Origin: Cytobacillus gottheilii
GTDB lineage: Bacteria; Bacillota; Bacilli; Bacillales; Cytobacillaceae
Assembly (NCBI RefSeq): GCF_001636345.1
Contig: NZ_KV440945.1
Span: forward strand, 3,119,354-3,183,353
Length of the DNA stretch: 64,000 bases
Reading direction: 5' to 3'
Shown: piece by piece, positions 55,309-64,000 of the stretch
Layout of the letters: every line of letters begins with the position of its first letter
How positions within the stretch are numbered: the first letter of the stretch is position 1
Program-made: the position numbers and the translations under genes
Notes under the pieces: generated by a model
Databases searched by the model: none
Seen by the model: only the letters and a program-made list of their open reading frames with translations
Told to the model about the DNA's origin: nothing

Positions 55309-55319
55309 TCTACAATCTG

Positions 55320-55345
55320 AAACCTTCGACATTTATCGAAGGTTT
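55320..55345. repeat. Right copy of 26-bp palindromic target duplication (yjbA terminator)
   Basis: Identical to 53733-53758. With the T-run that follows (TTTTTT) it still forms a terminator; in the minus direction it closes yjbA. Confidence 0.9.
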
Positions 55346-55350
55346 TTTTA

Positions 55351-56094
55351 TTAATTCACTCTCGAACCATGCTCAATCTCCCATAATTTTTCAAAGAATG
55401 GCTGTCCTTTTATTAAATTTTCACAGAATCTTTCATGCTTTTTTGACCAGCCATATTTGCTCTCTTCAAAAAGGTGATCCCATGCATGTTCAAAATTCAT
55501 GGCTTGAATGTCAGAATAAATTTCCGGTCTCCATTCGGTATACCAATATCGAATTTCCGCTTCGTTTTTGGAGGAGTGCAGCTGATCCAATGCCATAAAC
55601 AAAAGCTGTTTAAGCTGTCTTTCTTTTCTTGTTAGCCCTGCCATTAAGTCAGGTGATGGAGAAAGGATATGAAAACCTTTTCCAGCTGATGATGAAAAAG
55701 AGTAAGAAATTGTATCTTGATCAGCAATCATTTCATATGCAAGCTGTTCCTGTCTTGGAATAAGACGGCTTTTTCGGATTGGGATACTATATCCTATTGT
55801 ATCAACGGCAACAATGCCTGTCCCATCTGTGACAACAAAGCAATATTCCAATTGAACGCGCTCATGGTTCTTTCTCAAATACGCTTTTTGATAAATATCA
55901 TCAAGAAGCTGCTGTGGAATGTCTGCGAGATCATTTTCAATATAATTGAATAATACAGAGTCAACCTTCAGCAATGGCACTTGATCCAGAAGTTCAACAC
56001 CATCGTCCTTACGCCATTCATGAAAATGGCATACATTATATCCGTTCTCTTCCCCTTCAAACCAATTCACCCAAACATCATGAAGATATAACAT
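55351..56094 (-). CDS. yjbA: UPF0736 family protein (YjbA)
   Basis: A 247-residue cytoplasmic protein matching B. subtilis YjbA in length and in its position between trpS and the app operon. The N-terminus [20 protein letters not shown] and the segment [21 protein letters not shown] are characteristic; no known catalytic motif is present. The function is unknown. The ATG has a weak GGGGTAAG upstream. The IS element lies just downstream of its terminator and leaves the gene intact. Confidence 0.88.
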   Translation of the reverse strand: MLYLHDVWVNWFEGEENGYNVCHFHEWRKDDGVELLDQVPLLKVDSVLFNYIENDLADIPQQLLDDIYQKAYLRKNHERVQLEYCFVVTDGTGIVAVDTIGYSIPIRKSRLIPRQEQLAYEMIADQDTISYSFSSSAGKGFHILSPSPDLMAGLTRKERQLKQLLFMALDQLHSSKNEAEIRYWYTEWRPEIYSDIQAMNFEHAWDHLFEESKYGWSKKHERFCENLIKGQPFFEKLWEIEHGSRVN

Positions 56095-56354
56095 ATACTT
56101 ACCCCCACTTCACTAACTATTTGTCACTCAGTATGGGCATGTAATAGTAAATTTATTCCTACAATAAATATAGCCATTATAGATTTAACTCAATTTAATC
56201 TAATATATTCTGTTGATTGATCTTCTATGACTTAAGATTGCATATTCTCCTTATCCCTCATGTAAGACCCTTTTAATCCTATCCAAAGGACATTGGCTTT
56301 TCCAAATCCTTCCATATAATTTTTCTAAGCAACATTGAAAAGCCGTTTTTAAAC

Positions 56355-56390
56355 AAAAAAACCACTGACATTAACACTGTCAGTGGTTTT
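56355..56390 (-). terminator. Terminator of the app operon
   Basis: Minus-strand AACCACTGACA and TGTCAGTGGTT arms, short loop, then TTTTTTTG. Confidence 0.9.
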
Positions 56391-56396
56391 GCCCGC

Positions 56397-57311
56397 CTAT
56401 TCTAATGTCTTAGGATCGAGTGCATCTCTTAATCCATCACCTATGAAGTTAACACTTAGTACTGTTAACAGAATTAAGAATCCCGGGAAGAATGGATACC
56501 ATGGAGCTGTTAGCATTACTGTATAGTTCTGAGCATCCTGAAGCATGTTCCCCCAGCTTGCAGTCGGAGGCTGTATTCCCAATCCTAAATAACTGAGAGC
56601 CGCTTCTGATAAGATTACCCCTCCAACAAGCAATGTAGCTGCAACTATGATCGGTCCCATTGCATTTGGAAGAATATGTGTAAAGATGATTTTATATGAT
56701 TTAGTTCCTACTGTTTTAGATGCAAGGACAAACTCTCTTGATCTTAGTGATAAAAACTCTCCTCGCACAAGTCTTGCCGTCCCTGTCCAACTGGTTAAAG
56801 CAAATACAATGATTAGATTTTGTAAGCTAGATCCGAAGATTGTTACAATTGTAATTAGTAGGAAAATACTTGGAATAGAGATGATTACATCTACAAAGCG
56901 CATTAGAACGGCATCTACAATTCCTCCAAAATAGCCAGCTAGAGCTCCCACTGTAATTCCAATAACAATTGCTCCTAATACCGAACCAAATGCTACTAGG
57001 AGAGATACTCTGCCTCCATAAATTAACCTTGTAAATATGTCTCTGCCATAACGGTCAGTTCCAAGCCAGTAATCCGCACTTGGAGGCTGTAATTTGGCAA
57101 GCAAATTTTGCTGATCATATGGATGCGGAGAAATGATTGGCGCCAGAATTGATATTAATACGATGGCGAGCAAAAAGATTGCTCCAACAACCGCCAATTT
57201 ATTTTTCATAAACTTTCTAATAAAGATTTTCGTTAATGTATCTGGTTTTTCCATTAAATTGGGGTTCAGTTCTAATTCTTTTTGTGATATTTCTGGATTA
57301 ACTTGTGACAC
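56397..57311 (-). CDS. appC: Oligopeptide ABC transporter permease AppC
   Basis: A 304-residue permease with the OppC-type N-terminal domain, [13 protein letters not shown] in the first loop, six helices and the EAA loop [29 protein letters not shown]. The frame is open to 57347, but AAAGGAGGGG lies five bases before a GTG at 57311 that starts [10 protein letters not shown], so I chose GTG. It is the last gene of appDFABC; its start lies 14 bases after the appB stop codon begins. Confidence 0.92.
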   Translation of the reverse strand: MSQVNPEISQKELELNPNLMEKPDTLTKIFIRKFMKNKLAVVGAIFLLAIVLISILAPIISPHPYDQQNLLAKLQPPSADYWLGTDRYGRDIFTRLIYGGRVSLLVAFGSVLGAIVIGITVGALAGYFGGIVDAVLMRFVDVIISIPSIFLLITIVTIFGSSLQNLIIVFALTSWTGTARLVRGEFLSLRSREFVLASKTVGTKSYKIIFTHILPNAMGPIIVAATLLVGGVILSEAALSYLGLGIQPPTASWGNMLQDAQNYTVMLTAPWYPFFPGFLILLTVLSVNFIGDGLRDALDPKTLE

Positions 57312-57324
57312 TGTAACCCCTCCT

Positions 57325-58275
57325 TTAATACTCAATTCGCGGATCAAAGACCGCGTATAGTATGTCTGCTAATAAGTTCCCAATGACAACAAATACTGCT
57401 GAAATAACTGTTAATGCCATAATGACTGGATAATCCCTCTGGAAGGCTGATTCAATGAATAAAAGTCCAATTCCTGGCCATGCAAATACTCTCTCCGTAA
57501 TCGCAGCTCCGCCAATAAAGGATGGAAGCATTAGACCAAAAATCGTAATGATTGGGATCATCCCATTTCTAAGACCATGTTTTAAAACTACTTTTTTCTC
57601 TTTAAAACCTTTTGACATTGCAGTTCGGATATAATCCTGTTTCAATACATCCATCATTGAAGAACGTGTGTATCTTGTTAGTGCAGCCATATCTGCTACT
57701 GCTAACACAAAAGCCGGAAGAATTAAGTGATGAATTCGATCCCATAAACTAAAGTCGGCGTTTAATGTCGCTACCCCACCAGTTGGAAACCAGCCTAATG
57801 TTACGGATAAGAACATGATTAACATTAATCCGAGCCAGAAATTCGGTGTCGCTACTCCTAAGAAAGAAGTCACAGTGACTGTATAATCCAGCTTGGTATA
57901 AGGCCTCATGGCCGAATATATTCCAAAAGGTATAGCAATTAAAATTGCCAGAATAGTTGAAACCAGCATCAGTAATAAAGTATTTGGCAGCCTGTTCATG
58001 ATTAATTCACTTACAGGAGTTCCCCGCTTAATGATTGAATCTCCAAAATCACCCTGCGCCATATTTCCAAGCCACGTAATATATTGGATATGGATAGGTT
58101 CATCTAGTCCATATCTTTCTCGAAACGCTTCTTTATCTGAAGGTTTCATGGATGGATCCATCATTAATGATGTTGGATCTCCTGGTGCAGCTTGAATGAT
58201 TGCAAATGATAGGATGGTAATTCCAAATAGCAAGGGAATAGCCATTATTGTTCGCCGAATAATATATGAGACCAT
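57325..58275 (-). CDS. appB: Oligopeptide ABC transporter permease AppB
   Basis: A 316-residue permease: N-terminal helix [40 protein letters not shown] in the first outer loop, six helices and the EAA loop [29 protein letters not shown]. It makes the channel with AppC. The ATG has AGAAGGAGAA upstream. It follows appA after a stem-loop, in the order known for B. subtilis appDFABC. Confidence 0.94.
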   Translation of the reverse strand: MVSYIIRRTIMAIPLLFGITILSFAIIQAAPGDPTSLMMDPSMKPSDKEAFRERYGLDEPIHIQYITWLGNMAQGDFGDSIIKRGTPVSELIMNRLPNTLLLMLVSTILAILIAIPFGIYSAMRPYTKLDYTVTVTSFLGVATPNFWLGLMLIMFLSVTLGWFPTGGVATLNADFSLWDRIHHLILPAFVLAVADMAALTRYTRSSMMDVLKQDYIRTAMSKGFKEKKVVLKHGLRNGMIPIITIFGLMLPSFIGGAAITERVFAWPGIGLLFIESAFQRDYPVIMALTVISAVFVVIGNLLADILYAVFDPRIEY

Positions 58276-58420
58276 CGCCTATTCTCCTTCTCTTAATAAA
58301 TTATTATTTATCCTAAATACAGTTATCACATATAACCTGTAGGGTTTTCAGTATTTAAAAAGCTTGTCCGCGTGTTTAAATTAACAACTATTTTTTTTAT
58401 TTTCCTATACTCAAAGATAA

Positions 58421-58452
58421 AGAAAGGGAAGGGTATTTCCATTCCCTTTCTT
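58421..58452. other. Stem-loop between appA and appB
   Basis: GAAAGGGAA and TTCCCTTTC arms with an 11-to-14-base loop, 13 bases after the appA stop, followed on the minus strand by TTTATC. It is probably a partial terminator or mRNA stabiliser, like the stem after oppA. Confidence 0.65.
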
Positions 58453-58464
58453 CAGTAAAACGAA

Positions 58465-60123
58465 TTACTCTTGCTCTAACCACCATTTGTTAATTTTGTA
58501 AAGTTGGTTTTTCGCATGGAATTCATAACCTTGTAAGTTTGCAGGCAATGCACGGAATTCTTCAGGGTAGTATAAGAATGTGTATGCTTGATCTTCTGCA
58601 AGACCTTGCTGAACTTGACCGATTTGTTCTTTACGCTTTTCTTTATCTAGTTCTTGTAGAGATTGGTCCATAAGAACATCTAGATCAGGATTAGAGTATG
58701 CAGTAAAGTTTAATCCTGCTTCAATTTCTTTCGTATGGAAGATTCCGCTTGGATCTGGATCAGTTCCAAGGCTCCATCCTAATACAATTCCTTCGAAGTT
58801 CCAAACGCCTGGGTCGATATCAGCGATTAATGAGCTGAACTCAACGATTTGAGGAACGATTTCAATTCCTACTTCTTTTAATTGCTGCTGAAGAATAACA
58901 ACGATATCTTCACGCACTTTATTACCTTGGTTTGTTTTTACTTCAAAAGAGAATCTTTCGCCGTCTTTTTCTAAGATGCCGTCATCGCCAGGAGTCCAGC
59001 CAGCATCTGCAAGCATTTGCTTCGCTTTTTCTACATCATATTCAAACTTTGGTACATCTGGATTGTAAGCCCAGCTTAATGGACTTTCAGGTACGTGTGC
59101 TACTTCACCATATCCAGCCATAACTGATTCAACAATAGCTTCACGATCGATTGCATGTGTAATTGCTTGACGAACTGATACATCTTGGAACATTTCCATA
59201 CGCTGGTTAAGTCCTAAGAATGTGTAAGAAAGAGCAAGGCCGCTTTCTAAACGGATACCTGCAGCATCTGCAAAGCTTTCAACTGTTGGTACGTCAGGCT
59301 GAGCAACTCCAGCATAATAATGAATATCTCCAGCTTGAAGCTGTGCTAAAATAGCATTTGCATCTGGAACAATTTTGTATGTTACTGAATCTAAATATGG
59401 ACGTCCATCCCAATAATCTTCATTAGCTACAACTTTAACGTACTCGCCATCTCTCCACTCTTCAAACTTGAATGGACCAGAACCGATTGGGTTCTTTGTA
59501 TTAAATTCATGCTCACCAAGTTCAGGAATTGGAACGTCTCCTAAGATATGCTCAGGAAGGATACCGAAACCTAGACCAACTACTGGGAATTGAGCATCTA
59601 CTTTGCTCATGTTGAACTGAACAGTGTAATCATCAATTTTCTCTACAGATTCTACTGCCTCAAAATAAGATTTACGAGGGCCATCATATTCATCGCTTAA
59701 TGGAATGTTGTATGTGAAAACAACATCATCTGCATTTAATGCTTCACCATCATGAAATGTTGCGCCTTCTTTAAGTTTGATTGTATAAGTTAAGCCGTCT
59801 TCTGCTGCGTCAACTTCTTCAGCAAGACCGCCGTCAGTTACTGGATTGAATTCTAAATCTGATCCAACTAGGGAATCAAAGATCATACCTTCAATGTCAG
59901 AGCTTGATGCATCACTTGAATATAAACCATTAAACATTGTTGGTGCACCAGATGAACCAATGATCAAATCGCCGCCTTGTACTGGCTCACCGCTTGGTTC
60001 TGCTGGAGCTTCCGGCTCTTCTTCTGGTTCAGTATCTGCTGCATCATTGCCTCCTCCAGAACATGCCGCAAGAAACATTGATAATACTAAAAGAACACTA
60101 AGTAACCATGCTTGCTTTTTCAT
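58465..60123 (-). CDS. appA: Oligopeptide-binding lipoprotein AppA
   Basis: A 552-residue SBP_bac_5 lipoprotein. Lipobox LAAC at about residue 20, then an acidic Pro/Glu linker (EPEEEPEAPAEPSGEP) and the binding domain with GGDLIIGSSGAPTMFNGLYSS and KLKEGATFHDGEALNADDVVFT. It binds peptides on the cell surface for AppBC. It differs clearly from OppA in this window. The start has AGGGGGAAG upstream. App mediates oligopeptide uptake in strains where Opp is lost. Confidence 0.93.
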   Translation of the reverse strand: MKKQAWLLSVLLVLSMFLAACSGGGNDAADTEPEEEPEAPAEPSGEPVQGGDLIIGSSGAPTMFNGLYSSDASSSDIEGMIFDSLVGSDLEFNPVTDGGLAEEVDAAEDGLTYTIKLKEGATFHDGEALNADDVVFTYNIPLSDEYDGPRKSYFEAVESVEKIDDYTVQFNMSKVDAQFPVVGLGFGILPEHILGDVPIPELGEHEFNTKNPIGSGPFKFEEWRDGEYVKVVANEDYWDGRPYLDSVTYKIVPDANAILAQLQAGDIHYYAGVAQPDVPTVESFADAAGIRLESGLALSYTFLGLNQRMEMFQDVSVRQAITHAIDREAIVESVMAGYGEVAHVPESPLSWAYNPDVPKFEYDVEKAKQMLADAGWTPGDDGILEKDGERFSFEVKTNQGNKVREDIVVILQQQLKEVGIEIVPQIVEFSSLIADIDPGVWNFEGIVLGWSLGTDPDPSGIFHTKEIEAGLNFTAYSNPDLDVLMDQSLQELDKEKRKEQIGQVQQGLAEDQAYTFLYYPEEFRALPANLQGYEFHAKNQLYKINKWWLEQE

Positions 60124-60276
60124 TCATCTTCCCCCTAAATATTATTTGTGAATATTGCAAATCTTTAGAAACGGAGTATGCTATTGCAGCAACGCCCCCT
60201 TTCAAATATTTTTGAAAACTTATGTTTATTTCCCTATATAGAGGGAAAATAACTAATGGTATTTGTTTTAAGTAAG

Positions 60277-61296
60277 TTAATACAAATGACATGCAACAAA
60301 ATGATCTTTTTTCACTTCTCTAAATTCAGGTACTTTCTCTGAGCACATTGCTGTTGCTGCAGGACAGCGTGTATGAAATACACACCCTGCAGGAGGATTT
60401 GCCGGACTAGGCAGATCACCTTTTAAGATAATGCGCTCCCTTGGTGCAGCGCCTTTCTTTCTCGGAGTTGGAACAGCTGATAATAGAGCTTGAGTGTATG
60501 GGTGAAGCGGCTCTTCATAAATATCCTTTTTCGGAGCAAACTCCATAATTTTCCCTAAGTACATAACCCCAACACGATCACTAATATGACGGACAACACT
60601 TAAGTCATGTGAGATAAATACATAGGTTAGTCCCATTTCTTCCTGCAGATCTTTCATCAGGTTAATAATTTGAGCTTGAATCGACACGTCAAGAGCAGAT
60701 ACAGCTTCATCTGCAATGATTAAGTCTGGGTTTAGTGTCAATGCTCTGGCAATCCCGATTCTCTGTCTTTGCCCTCCGGAAAACTCATGTGGGTATCGGT
60801 TAATGAACAATGGATTAAAACCAACACGGTCCAATAGTTCATCAAGTTTATCCTCACGTTCTTTTCCTTTATACATGTTATGAGTTTTCATTGGTTCTAA
60901 TAAAATTGATTTTAATGTTTTCCTTGGATTTAATGATGCATAAGGATCCTGGAAGACCATTTGAATATCCTTACGCACTGTTCTGCGCAATTCTGATTCG
61001 CTCATTTTGCTAATATTTCTGCCTTTAAAAAAGATATCTCCAGCAGTAGGCTCGTATAGTCTTATTAGTGTACGGCCAGCAGTAGATTTTCCACAGCCCG
61101 ATTCTCCAACAATCCCAATGGTTTCCCCTTTTTTAACTTTGAATGACAATCCATCGACTGCTTTAACAGAACCCACATTGCGCTGAAGAATTCCCGCTTT
61201 AACAGGAAAATGTTTTTTTAGATCATTCACTTCTAAGATATAGTCTGAATCTGTAATAATGCTAGAATTAGAATCTTTTTTTGTTAATGTACTCAT
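60277..61296 (-). CDS. appF: Oligopeptide ABC transporter ATP-binding protein AppF
   Basis: A 339-residue ATPase: Walker [10 protein letters not shown], signature [16 protein letters not shown], Walker [14 protein letters not shown]-loop SHDLS, and a full C-terminal peptide-transporter domain with Cys residues ([17 protein letters not shown]) typical of Fe-S-binding Opp ATPases. These Cys are missing in OppF of the other operon here. The start overlaps the appD stop by four bases (ATGA). It works with AppD. Confidence 0.94.
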   Translation of the reverse strand: MSTLTKKDSNSSIITDSDYILEVNDLKKHFPVKAGILQRNVGSVKAVDGLSFKVKKGETIGIVGESGCGKSTAGRTLIRLYEPTAGDIFFKGRNISKMSESELRRTVRKDIQMVFQDPYASLNPRKTLKSILLEPMKTHNMYKGKEREDKLDELLDRVGFNPLFINRYPHEFSGGQRQRIGIARALTLNPDLIIADEAVSALDVSIQAQIINLMKDLQEEMGLTYVFISHDLSVVRHISDRVGVMYLGKIMEFAPKKDIYEEPLHPYTQALLSAVPTPRKKGAAPRERIILKGDLPSPANPPAGCVFHTRCPAATAMCSEKVPEFREVKKDHFVACHLY

Positions 61297-62279
61297 GAAG
61301 TAGCCTCCTTATCTCCGTGCAAGAAACAACGTACCTTCCGTGAGCCGCCTTCAACATCCATTAATGCTGGAAGTGCGCTTCTGCATTTATCAAATGCATG
61401 CGGACAGCGTGGAGCAAATCGGCAGCCTTGTGGAAAATGCTCGGGTGGCGGCACATTTCCTTCAATGGATTGCAGTCTGTCTAAATCATCATCTAATGAA
61501 GGGATGGAACCCATTAAGCCTATTGTATATGGGTGAAGCGGTTCATCAAAAAGATCTTCTACCATTGCTTCTTCAACTACCTGTCCACAATACATAACGA
61601 CTACTTTATCGGCCACCTCTGAAACGACACCAAGGTCATGTGTGATCAGTAGAATGGAAGTATCGTATTTTTTGCTCAAGTCCTTCATTAAGTCTAAAAT
61701 TTGCGCTTGAATTGTTACATCCAATGCTGTCGTAGGTTCGTCAGCAATTAGAAGTTTTGGGTTACAGCTCATCGCAATTGCGATCATGACCCTCTGCCTC
61801 ATGCCTCCGCTCAGTCTGTGAGGATACTCGTCGACTAAAGCTTTTGCTCTTGAGAATCCTACAAGTTCTAACATTTCAACCGCTTTTGTCCTTGCTTGGC
61901 TTTTATTCAATTTCTGATGATACATCAGCACTTCTATAATTTGTTCTCCGATTGTTAAAACCGGATTTAATGATGTCATTGGCTCCTGAAAGATCATTGA
62001 GATGTCATTTCCGCGGATTTTACACATTTGATCATCTGTAAGTGTAACTAAATCCTGTCCATTAAATAGAATTTGACCATCAACAATTTTACCTGGCGGA
62101 CTAGGAATGAGCCGCATAATGGAGAGAGATGTAATACTTTTTCCAGAACCGGATTCTCCAACAAGTGCTACTGTTTCTCCTTTTTGGATTGTTAAATCAA
62201 CACCATCAACGGCTGGAATATTGGCCTTTTTTTTCATAAAGTGTGTTTTTAAATTTTTGAGTTCTAATAGTGCTGTCAT
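61293..62279 (-). CDS. appD: Oligopeptide ABC transporter ATP-binding protein AppD
   Basis: A 328-residue ATPase: Walker [10 protein letters not shown], signature [16 protein letters not shown], Walker [14 protein letters not shown]-loop ITHDLG, and the C-terminal Cys-containing [17 protein letters not shown]. It is the first gene of appDFABC. GGGGGAT precedes its ATG. A candidate CodY box lies about 90 bases upstream, fitting the known nutritional control of app in B. subtilis. Confidence 0.94.
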   Translation of the reverse strand: MTALLELKNLKTHFMKKKANIPAVDGVDLTIQKGETVALVGESGSGKSITSLSIMRLIPSPPGKIVDGQILFNGQDLVTLTDDQMCKIRGNDISMIFQEPMTSLNPVLTIGEQIIEVLMYHQKLNKSQARTKAVEMLELVGFSRAKALVDEYPHRLSGGMRQRVMIAIAMSCNPKLLIADEPTTALDVTIQAQILDLMKDLSKKYDTSILLITHDLGVVSEVADKVVVMYCGQVVEEAMVEDLFDEPLHPYTIGLMGSIPSLDDDLDRLQSIEGNVPPPEHFPQGCRFAPRCPHAFDKCRSALPALMDVEGGSRKVRCFLHGDKEATS

Positions 62280-62367
62280 AATATCCCCCGTCCATCTTTA
62301 AAAAATAGACTCCGATAAATATATTAAAATAGCGTTTTTCTATTTTTTAGAATATATTAATTTCGGA

Positions 62368-62382
62368 AATTTTCAGATTAAT
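62368..62382 (+). promoter_or_regulatory. Candidate CodY box upstream of appD
   Basis: AATTTTCAGATTAAT matches 12 of 15 positions of AATTTTCWGAAAATT; an adjoining AATTTCGGAAATT could be part of a second site. The rest of the 62280-62556 gap is AT-rich without a gene. Confidence 0.4.
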
Positions 62383-62556
62383 TATCTGTATATTATTACA
62401 AAAACATTACGAGTTCAAGAAGTTTTTTTAAAATTATTCTTTTTTGATTAATTTAAAATAAATTTATTATTAAATACATTGCAAATAAACCAATAATGAC
62501 AACGCTTTCCAGATTAAATAAAAAAGGAGAATATTTTCATTCTCCTTTTTGGTATA

Positions 62557-63285
62557 TTACTCAAATGCTTCTGTGTCAGCATTCCAAGCAGATATAAATT
62601 CATCAGTAGGTTTTGTAAGGGAATCTGACAAGGTAATTTGATTATTTTCTGCATATTTACAAATAATTACATAACCAGCTGCATATCCAAGCATGTCTGG
62701 CACATTTCTTTTTCCAAATAATACATGATCATGAAGCCTTTCTTTTTTCTTCTTCGTTAAATATGGTTTAATAAACTGTTTCCAATAGGCTTCAATTTCT
62801 TTTTCCGTATAATATGTGCACCAGTCAGAAACATAATCTTCACCGCAGCAGATCTTTACTGTGTGTTCTGCCAAACCCTCTAATACAATGGAATCCAGCA
62901 GGGTATACTCGGAAACTGCTTTCTTTAATTTATTCATTCTGCAGACATGATGGTATTCATGTACGAATAAAGCTTCAAGTTCTTTGGGGTCTTCTGCAGG
63001 CGATAAAAAGAGAAAAACTTTATCTTTAAAAGAAACGCCTGACTTTCCAAGCTGATGTCTCACAAAAAGGGATTGCTTTGCTTCAACAGGAAAAATATAA
63101 ATGGGGATATCTGGTCCATTCCATTTCCTTTGATACATTTTAAATAGCTCATTCACCTGAAGCCATACATCTTGTTTTTGCAATTTCTGAACATAATCAT
63201 AGGTTTTGCGGTTAGGAGTATACATGCCAAAGCTCTTTAAGTACTGATATAGCTTTTCAGGCTCATCTTCATGAAAAAGCGGCAT
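62557..63285 (-). CDS. yjaZ: DUF2268 putative zinc protease (YjaZ), start damaged or unclear
   Basis: The open frame from ATG 63285 gives 242 residues with the zinc motif VHEYHHVCRM typical of DUF2268 (predicted metallopeptidases, B. subtilis YjaZ of about 261 residues). In-frame coding continues upstream for 24 more codons (GIINTSEWLEQHF...), to a CTT at 63357 that sits eight bases after an ideal AAAGGAG, but no ATG, GTG or TTG is in frame there. Adding one G to the GGG run at 63352-63354 would give TTG-GGG-ATT and a normal start. The gene may thus have lost its start, or the sequence has an error. Confidence 0.75.
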   Translation of the reverse strand: MPLFHEDEPEKLYQYLKSFGMYTPNRKTYDYVQKLQKQDVWLQVNELFKMYQRKWNGPDIPIYIFPVEAKQSLFVRHQLGKSGVSFKDKVFLFLSPAEDPKELEALFVHEYHHVCRMNKLKKAVSEYTLLDSIVLEGLAEHTVKICCGEDYVSDWCTYYTEKEIEAYWKQFIKPYLTKKKKERLHDHVLFGKRNVPDMLGYAAGYVIICKYAENNQITLSDSLTKPTDEFISAWNADTEAFE

Positions 63286-63434
63286 AATCTTTTTGATGAT
63301 GTCTAATGGTTTATCAAAATGCTGTTCCAGCCATTCACTGGTGTTTATAATCCCAAGTCAATCGTCTCCTTTACTTTCCTCATTCAATAGGTTATGAAAG
63401 AACGAATGTCTTGGTTCGTGTGTGCCATTTATGC

Positions 63435-63472
63435 AAAAAAGCTGACTCCCATTTTCAATGGAGTCAGCTTTC
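63435..63472 (-). terminator. Terminator of fabF
   Basis: Minus-strand AAAGCTGACTCC, loop with ATTGAAAATG, GGAGTCAGCTTT then TTTTG, close after the fabF stop. Confidence 0.88.
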
Positions 63473-63480
63473 GTTTATTT

Positions 63481-64000
63481 TTAACTAAATTTCTTAAAGA
63501 CGATGGTTGCGTTATGGCCGCCAAATCCTAGTGAATTACTCATAGCTGCTTTAATTTCTTTTTCTCTTGCCTGGTTTGGCACATAATCTAAATCGCACTC
63601 TGGGTCAGGTGTTTCGTAATTAATGGTAGGAGGAAGAATGTTTTCCTTCATTGCCATCAGTGTGAAAATAGCTTCAACACCGCCAGCTGCTCCTAATAAA
63701 TGGCCAGTCATTGATTTTGTAGAACTTACAGCAAGTTTATAAGCATGGTCTCCAAACACTTCTTTAATGGCTAATGTTTCGAATTTATCGTTATAATCTG
63801 TGCTTGTTCCATGGGCATTAATATAATCGATATCTTCTGGAGTTAAGCCTCCATCATTAATTGCCATTTTCATCGCTCGTGCTCCGCCTTCTCCGCCTGG
63901 CGCAGGAGCTGTTATATGATATGCGTCGCCAGTTGCGCCATACCCAACAATTTCTGCGTAAATTTCCGCTCCTCGTGCTAATGCATGCTCCATTTCCTCT
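63481..64000 (-). CDS. fabF: 3-oxoacyl-[acyl-carrier-protein] synthase II, FabF (3' part)
   Basis: The C-terminal 172 residues of KAS II; the rest lies beyond the right edge. The catalytic Lys/His region is visible: [13 protein letters not shown] (first His) and [19 protein letters not shown] (Lys and second His), and the conserved [15 protein letters not shown] end. It condenses malonyl-ACP with acyl-ACP in fatty acid elongation. In B. subtilis it follows fabH and is under FapR; that promoter is outside the window. fabI of the same pathway is 35 kb away here. Confidence 0.95.
   Translation of the reverse strand, partial: EEMEHALARGAEIYAEIVGYGATGDAYHITAPAPGGEGGARAMKMAINDGGLTPEDIDYINAHGTSTDYNDKFETLAIKEVFGDHAYKLAVSSTKSMTGHLLGAAGGVEAIFTLMAMKENILPPTINYETPDPECDLDYVPNQAREKEIKAAMSNSLGFGGHNATIVFKKFS

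Larger units (their letters stand above)
53759..55319 (+). mobile_element. IS1182-family insertion sequence, complete
   Basis: A 1561-bp element with terminal inverted repeats CAGACTGTAGACAAA (53759-53773) and, on the other strand, CAGATTGTAGACAAA (55319-55305), 14 of 15 identical. It contains one intact transposase gene and carries a strong hairpin with a T-run at each end. It is flanked by a 26-bp direct repeat that is itself a hairpin. IS1182 elements are known to prefer palindromic targets, so the insertion fits the family. Confidence 0.92.

Noticed and set aside
55284..55598. 104-residue plus-strand frame crossing the right IS end into yjbA
   Set aside because: It runs through the IS hairpin and the antisense of yjbA and lacks a ribosome-binding site.

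Overview
The window comes from a low-GC, endospore-forming member of the Bacillaceae. From about 9.2 kb to the right-hand end the gene content and order follow the Bacillus subtilis fabF-app-trpS-opp-spx-mecA-coiA-pepF-yjbH...yjbQ-fabI-cotO-cotZ-spoVIF-yjcD-yjcF/G/H region, read here mostly on the minus strand. A genus such as Cytobacillus, Mesobacillus or Bacillus is plausible, but the genus cannot be fixed from the sequence alone.

1-9 kb is accessory. It starts with a two-gene RNA-repair-like cassette (P-loop kinase/HD protein, cut by the window edge, plus a T4 Rnl1-type RNA ligase). Then come a small membrane protein, a DUF3231 protein, two lipoproteins, a solitary tRNA-Val(GAC), a small protein whose promoter carries a perfect LexA-type core palindrome, and a TAXI-TRAP uptake operon (binding lipoprotein, DUF1850 protein, fused 4TM/12TM permease).

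9-20 kb holds yjcH-yjcG-yjcF, an orphan receiver/AraC-type regulator divergent from a hutU-hutI-hutG histidine-degradation operon (hutH and hutP are not in the window), a LysR regulator paired with a short MetE-like methyltransferase, and a DUF421 membrane protein.

20-28 kb is a sporulation block. It has the yjcD helicase, spoVIF, a Gly/Tyr-rich YjcZ-type peptide, an operon of a YhcN/YlaJ-like lipoprotein with spoVAC-spoVAD-spoVAEb (a second-type spoVA operon), a 34-residue CGCG-tailed peptide, yjcA, cotZ and cotO.

28-45 kb is housekeeping and stress: fabI with a FapR box, the YjbQ antiporter, RluD-type pseudouridine synthase, NAD kinase and RelQ-type (p)ppGpp synthetase, yjbL, yjbK, cwlQ, truncated globin and SpxH. 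The small RNA RoxS/RsaE with a Rex operator follows, then yizD, pepF, coiA, mecA, spx and yjbC. SpxH, MecA and Spx place three parts of the ClpXP/ClpCP regulatory proteolysis network within about 7 kb.

45-64 kb holds a secreted DUF4015 glycosidase-like protein and two oligopeptide permease operons (oppABCDF and appDFABC). Between them lie T-box-controlled trpS and yjbA. An intact IS1182-family element sits in the trpS/yjbA terminator, flanked by a 26-bp duplication that is itself a hairpin. The window ends in a DUF2268 protein with a damaged-looking start and the 3' part of fabF.

Nearly every transcription unit ends in a readable intrinsic terminator. Start codons were chosen by ribosome-binding site and family length, so several differ from the longest open frame.
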